Positions 33,179-34,007 of a DNA stretch of 34,007 nt are shown piece after piece. The DNA comes from JAUUZT01 sp964654015 (GTDB lineage Bacteria > Chloroflexota > Dehalococcoidia > GIF9 > AB-539-J10): assembly GCA_964654015.1 (NCBI GenBank), contig CAZZHQ010000019.1:1-34007 (forward strand), written 5' to 3'. The notes beneath the pieces were generated by a model. That model saw only the letters and a program-made list of their open reading frames with translations, was not told where the DNA came from and did not search any database. Position 1 is the first letter of the stretch. The number at the start of each line of letters is the position of its first letter. A program made the translations under genes and the position numbers.

Positions 33179-34007
33179 TTACCATCTCCTGTCAGTTCCC
33201 TGATTTTATCGAAAAGCTCCAGGAACTTGTTCTTCCATTGCGGCATACCCTCGGCCAGGGTAATGCCTCGAGAATACAGGTAAGCAATCTCAGTATCCAG
33301 TGGAATAGTCAGCAAAATTGGGATATTCTCTTTACGGCAGTATTCCTCAGTCTTGCTATCACCTACACCAACACGATTGAGTACCACTCCACAGCCTATA
33401 CCAAGCTTTCTAACAGCTTCCACTGCCAGCATAAGGTCATTCAACCCAAATGGCGTTGGTTCAGTTACCAGCAAACAAAAATCGCTATCCTTCACTGCCT
33501 CAATGACAGGACAAGATGTTCCGGGTGAAGCATCAACTATAGCTACTCTATCATTATCAATCAGCTCTTTCACTTTTCTAATGATTGGTGGCGCCATAGC
33601 CTTGCCAATATCAAGCCTGCCCTGAACAAAATCAACACCGTCTGCATATCCCTTCTCTATTACGCCAATCTCATTTTCCTTCTCCGAGATGGCCTTTTCC
33701 GGGCAGAGATAACTGCAGGCACCACAGCCATGACAGAGATCTGGAAAGATAAGCACCTTCTGCTTCACCACAGCGATAGCATTGCAAGCACAAACTTCAG
33801 CGCATCTACCACAGTGAGTACACCTTTCCTCATCTACCTCAGGAATCAGCACTGAAGCTGCTTCTTTGTGAGTAAACACCGGCTTTAAGAAAACGTGGTC
33901 GTTTGGTTCCTCCACGTCACAATCCAGAAGCTGTATACTGTATTTTTCTTTTAAGGAAAGGGCAAGACTGGTAGCTACCAAAGTCTTGCCCGTACCCCCT
34001 TTACCAC
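33175..34007 (-). CDS. MinD-superfamily P-loop ATPase with inserted ferredoxin domain (first of pair), 5' end beyond window
   Basis: The frame is open to the right edge, where it reads GKGGTGKTLVATSLALSL. The Walker A lysine loop is therefore present and the TTG at 33981 is internal, not the start. The rest mirrors its partner: LLDCDVEEPNDHVFL, two ferredoxin motifs (CTHCGRCAEVCACNAI; CHGCGACSYLCPEKAI), VDASPGTSCPV, LVTEPTPFGLNDLMLAVE and GVVLNRVG. The stop overlaps the next gene by four bases. The two proteins probably form a heterodimer. Only the first few residues are missing. Confidence 0.94.
   Translation of the reverse strand, partial: GKGGTGKTLVATSLALSLKEKYSIQLLDCDVEEPNDHVFLKPVFTHKEAASVLIPEVDEERCTHCGRCAEVCACNAIAVVKQKVLIFPDLCHGCGACSYLCPEKAISEKENEIGVIEKGYADGVDFVQGRLDIGKAMAPPIIRKVKELIDNDRVAIVDASPGTSCPVIEAVKDSDFCLLVTEPTPFGLNDLMLAVEAVRKLGIGCGVVLNRVGVGDSKTEEYCRKENIPILLTIPLDTEIAYLYSRGITLAEGMPQWKNKFLELFDKIRELTGDGN

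Noticed and set aside
33979..33981. TTG as start of the right-edge ATPase
   Set aside because: The open frame continues upstream through the Walker A motif to the window edge.

Overview
Organism. The window looks like a chromosomal piece of an anaerobic bacterium, most probably a Chloroflexota member of the Dehalococcoidia type. This is inference from gene content: paired MinD-type ATPases with inserted ferredoxin domains, a fused ADP-forming acyl-CoA synthetase, a B12/radical SAM protein with a DUF4070-like tail, several membrane-anchored lipoproteins, and many short composite intergenic repeats. No rRNA, tRNA or CRISPR array was recognised.

Layout. 1-1085: 5' part of an unreported minus-strand gene that runs off the left edge, then a repeat cluster. 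1519-8538: housekeeping/accessory genes (lipoprotein serine hydrolase, PlsY-like acyltransferase facing a DegV fatty-acid-binding protein, flavodoxin, and a MarR-MATE efflux pair behind a consensus promoter with a built-in palindrome). 8608-10733: a duplicated VOC-like gene whose copies share a perfect 302-bp tract and enclose a MazEF-like toxin-antitoxin pair. 10934-15293: an AT-richer defence island with an HTH-methyltransferase fusion, an overlapping HNH endonuclease, a small unknown gene, and an ABC-ATPase plus RloB-family (TOPRIM-like) pair on the other strand.

15593-24978: a coherent envelope module. It contains a MacA-like lipoprotein adaptor, a MacB/LolD-type ATPase and permease, a 1031-residue exported beta-propeller protein with a C-terminal membrane anchor, a histidine kinase/response regulator pair, and a small exported helical protein. 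Four related 22-bp tandem elements (TTAAY, six bases, TTAAY, then a conserved tail) sit in the two divergent intergenic regions, one pointing at each transcription unit. The simplest reading is one two-component regulon that includes its own regulator.

25173-34007: radical SAM protein, a Fic-family pseudogene (amber codon plus deletion of the catalytic core), fused acyl-CoA synthetase, NimA-like flavoprotein, TlpA-like thioredoxin lipoprotein, YggS-type PLP protein, and two overlapping ferredoxin-containing MinD-type ATPases. The last of these is cut by the right edge exactly at its Walker A motif.

The best candidate for a previously undescribed system is the 15.6-25.0 kb regulon, followed by the HTH-methyltransferase/HNH operon and the ATPase-RloB pair.
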